Assembly: GCA_934663625.1 (NCBI GenBank)
Contig: CAKUKP010000019.1
Span: 1 to 37,094, forward strand
Length of the DNA stretch: 37,094 nucleotides
Direction of reading: 5' to 3'
DNA from: an uncultured Clostridia bacterium
GTDB taxonomy: Bacteria; Bacillota; Clostridia; Christensenellales; Aristaeellaceae
Position numbers and translations under genes: made by a program
The notes under the pieces: generated by a model
Databases searched by the model: none
Told to the model about the DNA's origin: nothing
What the model saw: only the letters and a program-made list of their open reading frames with translations
In this document: positions 15,636-23,943 of the stretch, one piece after another
Position numbering within the stretch: the stretch's first letter is position 1
Layout of the letters: the number at the start of each line of letters is the position of its first letter

Positions 15636-16890
15636 TAAGCAGTTCAATCTGGGCGCGTTTCTGAAGAAGAACGCCGTATTGCTGATTTTCGTGGTGCTGA
15701 GTCTGGTTTGCCTTGTGTATTCCGGCCAGTCCGTAGCCTATGTGATGTATGAACTGTTCAGCCGTCTGACCCGCAATGCGTTCATCGTACTGGCACTGAT
15801 CATCCCGATCGTCGCCGGTATGGGCATCAACTTCGCCATCACCATCGGTGCGATGGCGGCGCAGATTGCGGCGCTTTGGATTACGGAATGGCAGATTCCC
15901 GGCGTGTGGGGCTTCCTCGCCGCTATGGGCATTTCCCTTCCGATCGGCGCGCTGTTCGGCTATCTGATCGGCAATCTGCTCAACAAGATGAAGGGTCAGG
16001 AAATGATCGGCGGCATGATCCTCGGCTATTTCGCCAACGGTCTGTATCAGCTGCTGTTCCTGTTCATCTTCGGCAATCTGATCCCGCTGAACACCCCCGG
16101 TCTGGTGATCAAGGGCTCCACGGGCGTCGCGAATACCATCGACCTGAGCAATCCCACCTATGGCATCAAGTACGCGATCGATGGTCTGGTGCGCCTGCCG
16201 TTCGGCACGATGCTGTACATCACCGCGGCGGTCGTCGCCGTGATCGCCATCGTTCTGCTGATCATGAAGCGCACGCCTGTAAAGCGCGCCGTGATTACCA
16301 TCGCCGCGATGGCGGTGTGCTGCGGCCTGTATCAGATTCCGGTCATCGCGCAGTGCTTCACCATGGTGAACATTCCCGTGATCACCTATCTGCTGATCGC
16401 GCTGCTGTGCCTGTTCAATTCGGCGATCATGAAAACCCGTCTGGGTCAGCAGTTCCGCGCGGTTGGCCAGAACCGTACCGTTGCGAATGCTTCCGGTATC
16501 AATGTAAACCGTACCCGCGTGATCGCGATCATGATTTCCACCGTGTTGGCGGGCTGGGGTCAGCTGCTGTTCGTGCAGAACATGGGCTCCTTCCAGACCT
16601 ACGGCGCGCATGAACAGGTAGGCCTGTACGCAGGCGCGGCGATTCTGGTTGGCGGCGCATCCATCGTGCGCGCAACCAATGCGCAGGCGCTGATCGGCTG
16701 CATCCTGTTCCACACGCTGTTCATCGTAGCGCCCGCCGCGGGCAAGAACCTGTTCGGCGATGCACAGATCGGCGAATTCTTCCGCGTGTTCATCTGCTAC
16801 GGCGTTATCGCGCTGGCGCTGGTGCTGCATGCGTGGTCCTCGGTCAAAAAGGATAAGCCGAAGCGCGCAAAGCGCGGCGCGGCAAAGTAA
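15628..16890 (+). CDS. ABC permease, second subunit (BPD_transp_2 class)
   Basis: This is the partner permease, 420 residues and without the insertion. It starts at GTG 15628, eight bases after GGGAGG (15614-15619); the GTG at 15619 would overlap the ribosome site. It overlaps the previous gene by eight bases. About nine or ten hydrophobic segments are visible, with conserved GMGINFAITIGAMAAQIAAL and LYAGAAILVGGASIVRATNAQALIG. The last repeats the GGAS motif of the first permease, indicating that the two are homologous halves. It ends in a basic tail (KKDKPKRAKRGAAK) in the cytoplasm. Confidence 0.9.
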   Translation: MRDKQFNLGAFLKKNAVLLIFVVLSLVCLVYSGQSVAYVMYELFSRLTRNAFIVLALIIPIVAGMGINFAITIGAMAAQIAALWITEWQIPGVWGFLAAMGISLPIGALFGYLIGNLLNKMKGQEMIGGMILGYFANGLYQLLFLFIFGNLIPLNTPGLVIKGSTGVANTIDLSNPTYGIKYAIDGLVRLPFGTMLYITAAVVAVIAIVLLIMKRTPVKRAVITIAAMAVCCGLYQIPVIAQCFTMVNIPVITYLLIALLCLFNSAIMKTRLGQQFRAVGQNRTVANASGINVNRTRVIAIMISTVLAGWGQLLFVQNMGSFQTYGAHEQVGLYAGAAILVGGASIVRATNAQALIGCILFHTLFIVAPAAGKNLFGDAQIGEFFRVFICYGVIALALVLHAWSSVKKDKPKRAKRGAAK

Positions 16891-16904
16891 TTACTGAAGC
16901 ACAT

Positions 16905-17149
16905 GGGGCTGTGAAAAATCACAGCCTCAGACCGCTGACAAACCCCGCAACCGCAGAAATTTTCTGAAACACTTCTGACGAAGTGAAAATTTCTGCTTAC
17001 TGCGTCAACAGGAACTGCAAAATCGGTTACATACGTTTGTGTATGCGCCCTCATTTGCAGTTCCTGTTTCCTTGTCTTGCGACGTTTTTCAGCGTCTGCA
17101 GGATGTTGACTTTGTCAACATCCTGGGGGCTGTGAAAAATCACAGCCCC
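16905..17149. repeat. Multi-hairpin intergenic element after the ABC operon
   Basis: The element is bounded by two copies of one palindrome: GGCTGTGA/TCACAGCC at 16907-16926 and GGGGCTGTGA/TCACAGCCCC at 17126-17149. Between them are further stems. GCAGAAATTTTC (16953-16964) pairs with 16985-16996 and encloses CACTTC-TGAC-GAAGTG. CAGGAACTGCAAA (17009-17021) pairs with 17054-17066 and encloses CATAC/GTATG. AGGATGTTGAC (17100-17110) pairs with 17114-17124. No ORF of note lies inside. The last hairpin may terminate transcription before the FAD oxidoreductase gene. Confidence 0.8.
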
Positions 17150-17180
17150 ATATTTATCTATGGAAATAGGGGGAAGCGGG

Positions 17181-18374
17181 ATGGAATTCATTCAGGAACA
17201 GTTGAGTACGCCCGTTCGCGAAAGCTATGATGTGATCGTCGTTGGCGGCGGCGTTGCGGGAATTTCCGCCGCGCTCGCCGCTGCGCGGAGCGGCGAGCGC
17301 GTGCTTTTGGCGGAGCACGGGTTCATGCTGGGCGGATTGGCGACGGCGGGACTGGTGACGATTTACCTTCCGCTGTGCGATGGTCGAGGAAAACAGGTAA
17401 GCTATGGGCTTGCGGAGGAGCTTCTGCGCCTTTCGGCTTCGATGGGCGTGGAGGCGGATTATCCGGATGCGTGGTTCGGCGATCGCACGGAAAAGCGGGC
17501 GGAGCAGCGGTTCATGCTGCGGTACAATGCGCAATTATTCGCGCTGCTTGCGGAGGAGGCGCTGATTCAAAGCGGCGTAACCGTTCGATACGGGTTGACG
17601 CTTACGGGCGTGGATTGCCGGAATGATCGCGTTTACGCGGCGATTTTTGAAGAAAAGGGCGGAAGATACGCCGCGCGGGCGCATAGCTACGTGGATGCGA
17701 CGGGCGATGCGGATGTTTTTCACCTGTCGAATGCGCCGACGCGGGCGTTTCAGCAGGGAAACGTGCTGGCGGCATGGTATTACAGTGCGGGTCGGGACGG
17801 CGTGAATTTGAATCCGCTGGGCTTCTGCGATGCACCTGACGAGCGGCGCGATGAACTGGGAACGCCGGAACTGCTGGTGAACCGGCGCTTTCAGGGGCTT
17901 AATGGCGCGGAGCTTTCCGAAATGGTGTGCGCGGCGCACGCGCAGATACTGGGCGATGTGCGCAGGCGGCGGGAAAACGATCCGGAATTATCGCCCGTCA
18001 CGCTGCCGACGATCCCGCAGGTGCGCATGACGCGCTGCATTGTGGGCGAATACGTCCTGCGCGATGATGAAAACGATGTATGCTTTTTCGATGGCATCGG
18101 CAGGATCGCGGATTGGCGCAGGCGCGGCTATGTATATGAAATCCCGTACCGCGCGCTGTACAGCACGAAGCTGAAAAACGTGATCGCCGCGGGTAGGTGC
18201 ATATCCGCCACGGACGCCATGTGGGATGTGACGCGCGTGATTCCCGTATGCGCGGTGACGGGCGAGGCTGCCGGTACCGCCGCGGCGATGACCGATGATT
18301 TTGCCGCGCTGGACAGCGCGCGCCTGCGGGCGGAGCTGCGGCGCAAATGCGATCGTCCGGACATTGCGGATTGA
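17181..18374 (+). CDS. FAD-dependent oxidoreductase
   Basis: This is a flavoprotein with an N-terminal Rossmann fold; VIVVGGGVAGISAALAAARSG carries the GxGxxG dinucleotide motif and GERVLLAEH the ribose-binding Glu. The second FAD contact VDATGDADVF and a C-terminal IAAGRCISATDAMWDVTRV with AAGTAAAM complete the FAD_oxidored (PF12831) pattern. The length is 397 residues from ATG 17181, preceded by AGGGGGA; an in-frame ATG at 17160 lacks a ribosome site. The substrate is unknown. The gene lies between an ABC importer and an aldo/keto reductase, which could suggest sugar or polyol oxidation, but the aldo/keto gene has its own promoter. Confidence 0.85.
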   Translation: MEFIQEQLSTPVRESYDVIVVGGGVAGISAALAAARSGERVLLAEHGFMLGGLATAGLVTIYLPLCDGRGKQVSYGLAEELLRLSASMGVEADYPDAWFGDRTEKRAEQRFMLRYNAQLFALLAEEALIQSGVTVRYGLTLTGVDCRNDRVYAAIFEEKGGRYAARAHSYVDATGDADVFHLSNAPTRAFQQGNVLAAWYYSAGRDGVNLNPLGFCDAPDERRDELGTPELLVNRRFQGLNGAELSEMVCAAHAQILGDVRRRRENDPELSPVTLPTIPQVRMTRCIVGEYVLRDDENDVCFFDGIGRIADWRRRGYVYEIPYRALYSTKLKNVIAAGRCISATDAMWDVTRVIPVCAVTGEAAGTAAAMTDDFAALDSARLRAELRRKCDRPDIAD

Positions 18375-18388
18375 AAAAATCGGTGCGC

Positions 18389-18417
18389 TTGACGAACGGA
18401 TTCAGCTATGTTAGAAT
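18389..18417 (+). promoter_or_regulatory. Promoter of the aldo/keto reductase gene
   Basis: TTGACG (18389-18394) and TAGAAT (18412-18417) are 17 bp apart. An AAAGGAG ribosome site precedes the ATG at 18451. Confidence 0.85.
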
Positions 18418-18450
18418 GAAATCATACAAACGGTTTGAAAGGAGAAAGCA

Positions 18451-19587
18451 ATGAACGAGGAATTTGTAAAATTGATGCCGAAGCTGGGCTTTGGCATGAT
18501 GCGTTTGCCGATGGCGGGCGATGAAATCGATCTGGAACAGACCTGCCGGATGGTGGATGAATTCATGGCGCACGGCTATACCTACTTTGATACGGCATAT
18601 TCCTATGGCGACGGCGCGAATGAAATCGCGGTGCGCAAGGCCGTGGTAGAGCGCCACCCGCGCGATAGCTTCTATCTGGCGACCAAGCTTTCGCTGTTTT
18701 CCAAAAAGACCGCGGAGGAAGCGCGGAAGATGTTCGATGTATCGCTGGAGCGCACGGGCGCGGGCTATTTTGATTTCTATCTGCTGCACAATCTGGGCGA
18801 TCATCGCACGGCGCTGTATGAAGATCTGGATCTGTGGCGCTTTATCCTCGAAAAGAAGGCGGAGGGCAAGATTCGCCACATCGGCTTTTCCTTCCACGAT
18901 ACCGCGGATAAGCTGGATGCGATCCTGACGCAGCATCCCGAAGCGGAATTCGTGCAGCTGCAAATCAATTATATTGATTGGGAAAATGAAAAGATTCAGT
19001 CCCGCAAATGCTACGAGGTCGCGCGCAAGCACGGCAAGCCCGTTGTGATCATGGAGCCGGTGCGCGGCGGCAATCTGGCGACGCCGCCCGCCAACGTTGC
19101 GGAGCTGTTCCGTAAGGAAAATCCGGAAGCCACGCCCGCTTCGTGGGCGATCCGCTTTGCGGCTTCGCTGCCCGGCGTGCTGACCGTGCTATCCGGCATG
19201 TCCAGCATCGAACAGGTGCGCGATAATCTGCAAACCATGGATCATTTCAAGCCGCTCAATGCGCATGAACAGCAGGTGATCTGCAAGGCGCGCGAAATGA
19301 TCGAAGCGATCCCCACCATTCCCTGCACGGGCTGCGAGTATTGCCTGAAGGGCTGCCCGCAGCAGATCGCGATTCCCGGCGCATTTGCGGCGTACAATAC
19401 GTATCAGCGCTTCGGCAATCTGCAAATCGTGCTTGGCAATTACAGCTGGGCGCGCGAAGGCTTTGGACGTAACCGCGCGAACGAATGCATCGAATGCGGA
19501 CTCTGCGAAACCGTATGCCCGCAGCACATTCAAATTCGCGAAGAACTCAAGCGCGCATCGGCGCTGCTGGATGCGCCCACTGCATAA
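18451..19587 (+). CDS. Aldo/keto reductase with C-terminal 4Fe-4S ferredoxin domain
   Basis: Residues 1 to about 280 form an AKR barrel. The catalytic Asp47 and Tyr52 are in FDTAYSYGDG, the Lys is in YLATKLS, and the His is in YLLHNLGD. Residues from about 290 carry CTGCEYCLKGCPQ and CIECGLCETVCPQ, two sets of cysteines that can hold two [4Fe-4S] clusters. Such clostridial fusions (378 residues is usual) reduce or oxidise unknown carbonyl or sugar substrates using iron-sulfur electron relay. It is transcribed alone and ends at a bidirectional terminator facing the metal-ATPase operon. Confidence 0.92.
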   Translation: MNEEFVKLMPKLGFGMMRLPMAGDEIDLEQTCRMVDEFMAHGYTYFDTAYSYGDGANEIAVRKAVVERHPRDSFYLATKLSLFSKKTAEEARKMFDVSLERTGAGYFDFYLLHNLGDHRTALYEDLDLWRFILEKKAEGKIRHIGFSFHDTADKLDAILTQHPEAEFVQLQINYIDWENEKIQSRKCYEVARKHGKPVVIMEPVRGGNLATPPANVAELFRKENPEATPASWAIRFAASLPGVLTVLSGMSSIEQVRDNLQTMDHFKPLNAHEQQVICKAREMIEAIPTIPCTGCEYCLKGCPQQIAIPGAFAAYNTYQRFGNLQIVLGNYSWAREGFGRNRANECIECGLCETVCPQHIQIREELKRASALLDAPTA

Positions 19588-19598
19588 GAAATGAAACA

Positions 19599-19637
19599 AA
19601 AACAGCCGTTCACGCATTGCAGGTGAACGGCTGTTTT
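19599..19637. terminator. Bidirectional terminator between convergent genes
   Basis: AAAACAGCCGTTCAC (19599-19613) pairs perfectly with GTGAACGGCTGTTTT (19623-19637). The A and T flanks let it serve both the aldo/keto reductase and the minus-strand metal-ATPase operon. Confidence 0.92.
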
Positions 19638-19656
19638 ATCTGATTCAGCACCGGTT

Positions 19657-19923
19657 TTATGCTTCGGCGGGCTCCGCTTCCACCGTGATGCTCTGATCCT
19701 GCATTTCCTTTTCGGCGATCAGATCTTCGATGGTTTCCTTCGTGCGCATCAGATCTTCAACGGACATGGTTTCGAAGTCCGCAGCGGGGGATTTTACCTT
19801 CACGCCGTGGCGACGCAGGAAATCATCCACCTTTTCTTCATTGTGCTTGTAGGCGCAGAAGCCCAGAACGCTCGCGCCAACGCCGATCAAAATACCCTTC
19901 ACCATGGGATTGTTGAATGTCAT
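19657..19923 (-). CDS. Small membrane-anchored protein of the metal-ATPase operon
   Basis: This 88-residue protein has one N-terminal hydrophobic helix (about residues 8-24, VKGILIGVGASVLGFCAYK). A basic stretch and an amphipathic, acidic C-terminal helix follow, with SVEDLMRTKETIEDLIAEKE. It is the last gene of the operon, 40 bp after the HMA2-like gene. I do not recognise the family with certainty. Its size, single anchor and position beside a P1B ATPase resemble the mycobacterial PacL chaperones that accompany CtpC-type ATPases, but it lacks their His/Asp-rich metal-binding end, so this is an analogy only. Confidence 0.75.
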   Translation of the reverse strand: MTFNNPMVKGILIGVGASVLGFCAYKHNEEKVDDFLRRHGVKVKSPAADFETMSVEDLMRTKETIEDLIAEKEMQDQSITVEAEPAEA

Positions 19924-19963
19924 AATAACTTCCTCCTTCTATGTTCCGCATTAGAATACGTTT

Positions 19964-20665
19964 TTACGCCTTATGTACCATCATTTCCATGCCCCGACGG
20001 AACATGCTTCCGGCGAACGCCAGTTCGCTTTCGCTTCCCGCCATCGGCGTGAGCGTTACCTGTCTGCCGGACCGCCGAACCAGATAGGGCTGCTCGCGCG
20101 GGGCGCGCGGAATCAGATGACGGCCAAAGGTGATAATCCACGCCAGCAGGCTGGCGCGCACCGCGCCGGGCTTGCCGACGGAATTGATAAGATAAACGAC
20201 GGACATGACCTCCGGATCAAAGCTGCCGCGCACGTGCAGTTCCTGATAGCCATGTTCCACCACGGCGGCGAGCGTCGCGCCGGTGGAGAGCCAGCGGCTG
20301 AACATCGTAAGCGATGAACCCGCCAGCGAAAGCGCGCCGTCCAGACCGATGCACAATAGCGCCAGTCCGCCGCTGGGCGCCATGGAAAAACCGGCTTCCT
20401 CCGAATGGCGGATGTGCAAAAGGCGCGCGTTCGTCTGTGCGGCATAAATCGCGCCAATGCGCACGAGCAGCGCATCTTCGGAAATCGTGGCGGGATCATA
20501 TTCGCACAGCAGCGTGTTGATGCGCGGATTGTAGCGGCAGGATCGTATCCCTTCCAGCCGCTGCAGGGGTTGAATGGATGAAATGCTCCGCTCCAGCTGC
20601 AGGCGGATTCGCCCGCGGATGGCGGAAAGCACCTCCAGATGAACGGCTTCCTGTTCGTTGCGCAT
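19964..20665 (-). CDS. HMA2-like domain membrane protein (third partner)
   Basis: This 233-residue protein starts with a ferredoxin-like heavy-metal-associated module. The strand AIRGRIRLQLE corresponds to the PGRLRL strand of its neighbours, and SCRYNPRINTLLCEYDPATIS to the second half. It lacks the CxxC metal site of classical HMA domains. Two hydrophobic regions follow (about 95-120 and 150-185, with a conserved SVGKPGAVRASLLAWIITFG), so it is membrane-attached. The start overlaps the stop of the ATPase gene. Function is inferred only from the operon: docking, regulation or metal hand-over. Confidence 0.75.
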   Translation of the reverse strand: MRNEQEAVHLEVLSAIRGRIRLQLERSISSIQPLQRLEGIRSCRYNPRINTLLCEYDPATISEDALLVRIGAIYAAQTNARLLHIRHSEEAGFSMAPSGGLALLCIGLDGALSLAGSSLTMFSRWLSTGATLAAVVEHGYQELHVRGSFDPEVMSVVYLINSVGKPGAVRASLLAWIITFGRHLIPRAPREQPYLVRRSGRQVTLTPMAGSESELAFAGSMFRRGMEMMVHKA

Positions 20666-22845
20666 CAGATTCTCCCTTCTTCGGGCTTCATGAACATGAT
20701 CCGCAGCGAATTCGCCACCACCAGAATGGTGGATGAATTGTGCAGCAGCGCGCTCATCATGACCGAAATGCCGCTGGCGGCGCCGAGGATCAGACCGATG
20801 GAATTGATGGCGATAACCAGCGCGAAGTTCTGATGTACGATGCGCATCGTGGAACGCGCCAGCTTGCGCAGCGCGGGAATCATCATGGGATCATCGCGGT
20901 TGATGATCACATCGCTGGTTTCCATGGCGATATCCGTGGATTTGCTGCCCAGGGATATGCCCACATCCGCATACGCCAGCGCGGGCGCATCATTGATGCC
21001 GTCGCCGACCATCACTACGCCGTTGCCCTGTACCTGCAGCTTCAGTACGGCTTCCGCCTTCTGTTCGGGAAGCAATTGCGCGCGATAGCCGTCCGCGCCG
21101 ACCTGTTCCGCCACTGTTCGTGCCTGCGTTTCCATATCGCCCGTCAGCAGTTCGATATCGCCTACGCCGTCGTACCGCAGAATGTTGATGGCGCGGCGCA
21201 CGTTTTCGCGCGGGCTGTCCATGGCGTACAGCACGGCGATGATTTCATCATCCACGCCCACATAATTGGGGATCGCGCCGCCATCGCCGGGCAGGGGAAC
21301 GGTGGAAACCACGCCGTTTTCCTTCATGTATTCCAGATTGCCGATGCGCACGGTCTTGCCATCAACTACGGTGCGGCTGCCGCGGGAAACCTCCGTGACC
21401 ACTTCATCGTGCGGCGGCACGATCGCGCCCAACTGGCGGCCATAGCGCATGATCGCGCCCGCCAGCGGATGCGTACTGGTTTCCTCCGCCGCCATGGCGT
21501 AGGAAAGCACCTCCTGCTGAGCCATGCCCTGCTTCAGAATCGCCATCGAAACGATGCGCGGCTTGCCTTCGGTAATGGTTCCGGTCTTATCCAGCAGCAC
21601 GGTGTTGGCGCTGCTCATCTGTTCGATGAACGCGCCGCCCTTGATCAGCACGCCTTGGCGCACCGCTGTATTGATTGCGGCGGAGAACGCCGTGGCGGTG
21701 GACAGCTTGATGCCGCAGGAATAATCGATAACCAGCATCTTCAGCGCTTTCTGCGGATCCTTTGTGACCAGCCATACCGACAGGCACAGCAGGAAGTTCA
21801 GCGGCACCAGATAATTGGAAAATTTATCCGCGTAGCGCTGAATCGGCGCTTTTTTCAGTTCGCTGGCCTCTACCATGCCCACGATGCGGGAAATGACCGT
21901 CTGATCGCCCACCTTGGCGGCGCGGATCTGCAAATTGCCGCTCTTGATTACGGTACCGGCGAATACTTCATCGCCCGCGCGCTTTTCAACCGGCACGAAT
22001 TCGCCGGTGATGGAGCTTTGATCCACCACCGCCGCACCGGCGATTACCTTACCATCGACGGAAATCTTTTCGCCCGTATGCACCGCTACCGCGTCGCCCG
22101 CGCTGATCTGGTTGATGGGCAGGCGTTCCTGCCGCCCGTCCGGCATGATCTTCCAGGCTTCGCCTTCGTCGGCGGAGAGCATCTTTTTAATGGAGGAGCG
22201 CGTGCGTTCGATGGTGTAGGAGGTCATCAGCTCCGCCATATCGGAAAGCGCCAGAATCATCAGCGCGGAATGCGCGTTGCCCAGCAGCAGGCTGGCGGCA
22301 ATCGATGTAACGGTCAGGAAATCTGCGTTGGGGCGCAGATCGCGGCGCAATCCTTCCAGCGCGCTCTTCGCCATGGGCATGGAAAGCCCCAAACTCGCCA
22401 GCGCTTCCAGCGAAGTAAAGCTGCGCAGCGCACCGCCGATCAGCGGCGCGGTAAACAGCGTATTGCCCAGCACCAGCGCGCCCGCGTTGACCGCCAGACG
22501 CTTCATCAGCCGCGTGGTGGTCATGGGAACTTCCGCCGCTTCTTCGCCGTTCTGGGCGTGCAGCGCGCGGATGGCGGACATGGCATGGCGCGCCAGCACC
22601 AGATCTACCTGCTCCGTCAGTTCCAGCGATTCGATGATCTGCGGTTCATAATGCAGCAATATGCCGCCGGTGCAGGGCGTAACCCGCGCCGTGCGAACGC
22701 CGGCGATTCGCGCAAGCTCCGCCGCGATTTCGCCGCTTTCCGCCTGCAAATATTCCAGTCCCGCCGCAGTGAGGCGAAGCCTGCCGGGCAGGCTGTGTTC
22801 CACACGGCACTTCATCAGATCATCCTGCTTTTTTCTGCGAATCAT
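20665..22845 (-). CDS. P1B-type metal-translocating ATPase with HMA2-like N-terminus
   Basis: This 726-residue ion pump belongs to the heavy-metal class. The order is an HMA2-like module at about 10-85 (EHSLPGRLRLTAAG, no CxxC), membrane segments, the actuator SSITGEF, the membrane metal motif, the phosphorylation site DKTGT with Asp419, then GDGINDAPAL and a final membrane pair. The membrane metal site reads DYSCGIKLSTATA with Cys377. It is SCG rather than CPC, CPH or SPC, so neither copper nor zinc can be read off directly. It may belong near the CtpC-like group. ATGA overlap with the upstream gene indicates coupled translation. Confidence 0.93.
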   Translation of the reverse strand: MIRRKKQDDLMKCRVEHSLPGRLRLTAAGLEYLQAESGEIAAELARIAGVRTARVTPCTGGILLHYEPQIIESLELTEQVDLVLARHAMSAIRALHAQNGEEAAEVPMTTTRLMKRLAVNAGALVLGNTLFTAPLIGGALRSFTSLEALASLGLSMPMAKSALEGLRRDLRPNADFLTVTSIAASLLLGNAHSALMILALSDMAELMTSYTIERTRSSIKKMLSADEGEAWKIMPDGRQERLPINQISAGDAVAVHTGEKISVDGKVIAGAAVVDQSSITGEFVPVEKRAGDEVFAGTVIKSGNLQIRAAKVGDQTVISRIVGMVEASELKKAPIQRYADKFSNYLVPLNFLLCLSVWLVTKDPQKALKMLVIDYSCGIKLSTATAFSAAINTAVRQGVLIKGGAFIEQMSSANTVLLDKTGTITEGKPRIVSMAILKQGMAQQEVLSYAMAAEETSTHPLAGAIMRYGRQLGAIVPPHDEVVTEVSRGSRTVVDGKTVRIGNLEYMKENGVVSTVPLPGDGGAIPNYVGVDDEIIAVLYAMDSPRENVRRAINILRYDGVGDIELLTGDMETQARTVAEQVGADGYRAQLLPEQKAEAVLKLQVQGNGVVMVGDGINDAPALAYADVGISLGSKSTDIAMETSDVIINRDDPMMIPALRKLARSTMRIVHQNFALVIAINSIGLILGAASGISVMMSALLHNSSTILVVANSLRIMFMKPEEGRI

Positions 22846-23234
22846 GAAATCCCTTCTTTTTGCTGCGGCAGCCGAAGAATCAGGCGCTTGCGAACGATTT
22901 CGCGAAGCGTTTCTTCATCGGCTCCCTGCCATATGTTCTCTTTGGAAATGCGGATGCCCTCATCCACCACGATGTCCACCCAGCGCAGTATCGCCCGCAC
23001 GTTGGTTACGTTTGCATCGTAGCAGATCAGCACCGTGCCGATGCGGGGGTTGATCTGCGCATCCGTCACGCCGGAAAGCAGCGTAAGTACATCGCGGATG
23101 TAATGCAGATACGGCAGCGCCTCCTTCGGTAAAAGATGATGTTTGCTGAAGGACAGCCGAAGCCGCCCCGGCAGATTGCAGGTGATGTTGGGCTTTAAGC
23201 ACAGCCGCAGGAAGCAATCTTCCAGTTTATTCAT
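22842..23234 (-). CDS. HMA2-like domain protein (second partner)
   Basis: This 130-residue soluble-looking protein consists mostly of one ferredoxin-like module. NITCNLPGRLRLSFSKHHLL is its first strand, and LLSGVTDAQINPRIGTVLICYD its second half. A helix-rich extension (about 90-130) ends in basic residues. The PGRLRL motif and the N-P-R-x-G/N-T-x-L-x-x-Y-D motif are shared with the neighbours on both sides, which shows recent or shared ancestry. It overlaps both flanking genes. It probably binds the ATPase or another HMA2 protein rather than metal through CxxC. Confidence 0.78.
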   Translation of the reverse strand: MNKLEDCFLRLCLKPNITCNLPGRLRLSFSKHHLLPKEALPYLHYIRDVLTLLSGVTDAQINPRIGTVLICYDANVTNVRAILRWVDIVVDEGIRISKENIWQGADEETLREIVRKRLILRLPQQKEGIS

Positions 23235-23796
23235 CGCTCTGCACCCCGAAAAAGCGCGTCGCCCACCAGAGGAGCGTCATCGCGCCCGGCGCCGCCCAGC
23301 CGTATTTCGCCTTGCTGCGCAGCGCGGCGATGGTCAGCGCGCCGCCCGCCAGCGTGGGCAGATCCAGCAAACCATTCGTTCCGTCGATCACGCCCATGTT
23401 TACGGCGTTCGCCAGCGTTTTCAAACCCTCGCGCACCTTGCCGACGGGCGCGGCTTTGATTTTTGCGTCCAGCCCCATCAGCTTCATCGCTGCGCCCAGC
23501 ACGACGGGTGCCTGCACCTGCGTTTCATCATAGATGATCAGCACGGAACCCGTGCGCGGCTGAACGTCCACGCGGCGAATTACACCGGTGCCCTCCAGTT
23601 GTGATTTCATCTGAAGCGCCTGTTCCTGCGATTCCATCACGGCGGGCATGTAGATGCGCATCCGTCCGGGCAGGCTGGATCGCACCTCCGCCGTGCCGCG
23701 GAAGGAGGGGAGCTTCATCAGATTATGGCTGCTGCGTTTCCTGGGAAGCGCCGCTGCGGCGCCTGCGGCGATTGCCGCCCACCAGACAACGTTCAT
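23227..23796 (-). CDS. HMA2-like domain membrane protein (first partner)
   Basis: This is the first gene of the metal-ATPase operon, 189 residues. A short N-terminal membrane helix (VVWWAAIAAGAAAAL) precedes the module AEVRSSLPGRMRIYMP ... RRVDVQPRTGSVLIIYDE at about 35-105. A C-terminal part with GLLDLPTLAGGALTIAAL and YGWAAPGAMTLLWWATRFFG returns to the membrane. No CxxC is present. The ATG at 23796 has GAGGAGG ten to twelve bases upstream. It lies just downstream of a promoter with an embedded palindrome. Confidence 0.78.
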   Translation of the reverse strand: MNVVWWAAIAAGAAAALPRKRSSHNLMKLPSFRGTAEVRSSLPGRMRIYMPAVMESQEQALQMKSQLEGTGVIRRVDVQPRTGSVLIIYDETQVQAPVVLGAAMKLMGLDAKIKAAPVGKVREGLKTLANAVNMGVIDGTNGLLDLPTLAGGALTIAALRSKAKYGWAAPGAMTLLWWATRFFGVQSDE

Positions 23797-23831
23797 AAAA
23801 TAAAAGCCTCCTCATGGGATCATCGAACACA

Positions 23832-23851
23832 GGGTTAGCATAGGTTAACCT
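23832..23851. promoter_or_regulatory. DtxR/MntR-like operator candidate
   Basis: GGTTAGCATAGGTTAACC with flanking T contains the perfect palindrome AGGTTAACCT (23842-23851) and a second GGTTAG half-site. This resembles the DtxR/IdeR consensus family (TTAGGTTAGSCTAACC). It begins 12 bp downstream of the -10 box, where bound repressor would block transcription. This is by resemblance only. Confidence 0.4.
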
Positions 23852-23863
23852 GCGTCCGGTTGT

Positions 23864-23891
23864 ATTGTAGCACAATTGGATGATTTGTCAA
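23864..23891 (-). promoter_or_regulatory. Sigma-A promoter of the metal-ATPase operon
   Basis: On the minus strand TTGACA (23891-23886) and TACAAT (23869-23864) have a 16-bp spacer. It is the only strong promoter upstream of the five coupled genes. Confidence 0.88.
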
Positions 23892-23943
23892 GACAGGTTT
23901 TGTTGCATCCACGATATACTGTCTGCAATGAATTCTGCACAGA

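Noticed and set aside
20740..23022. A 760-codon plus-strand frame opposite the P1B ATPase
   Set aside because: Same reasoning: no recognisable domain, low-complexity composition, and the opposite strand encodes a clear ATPase with all motifs.
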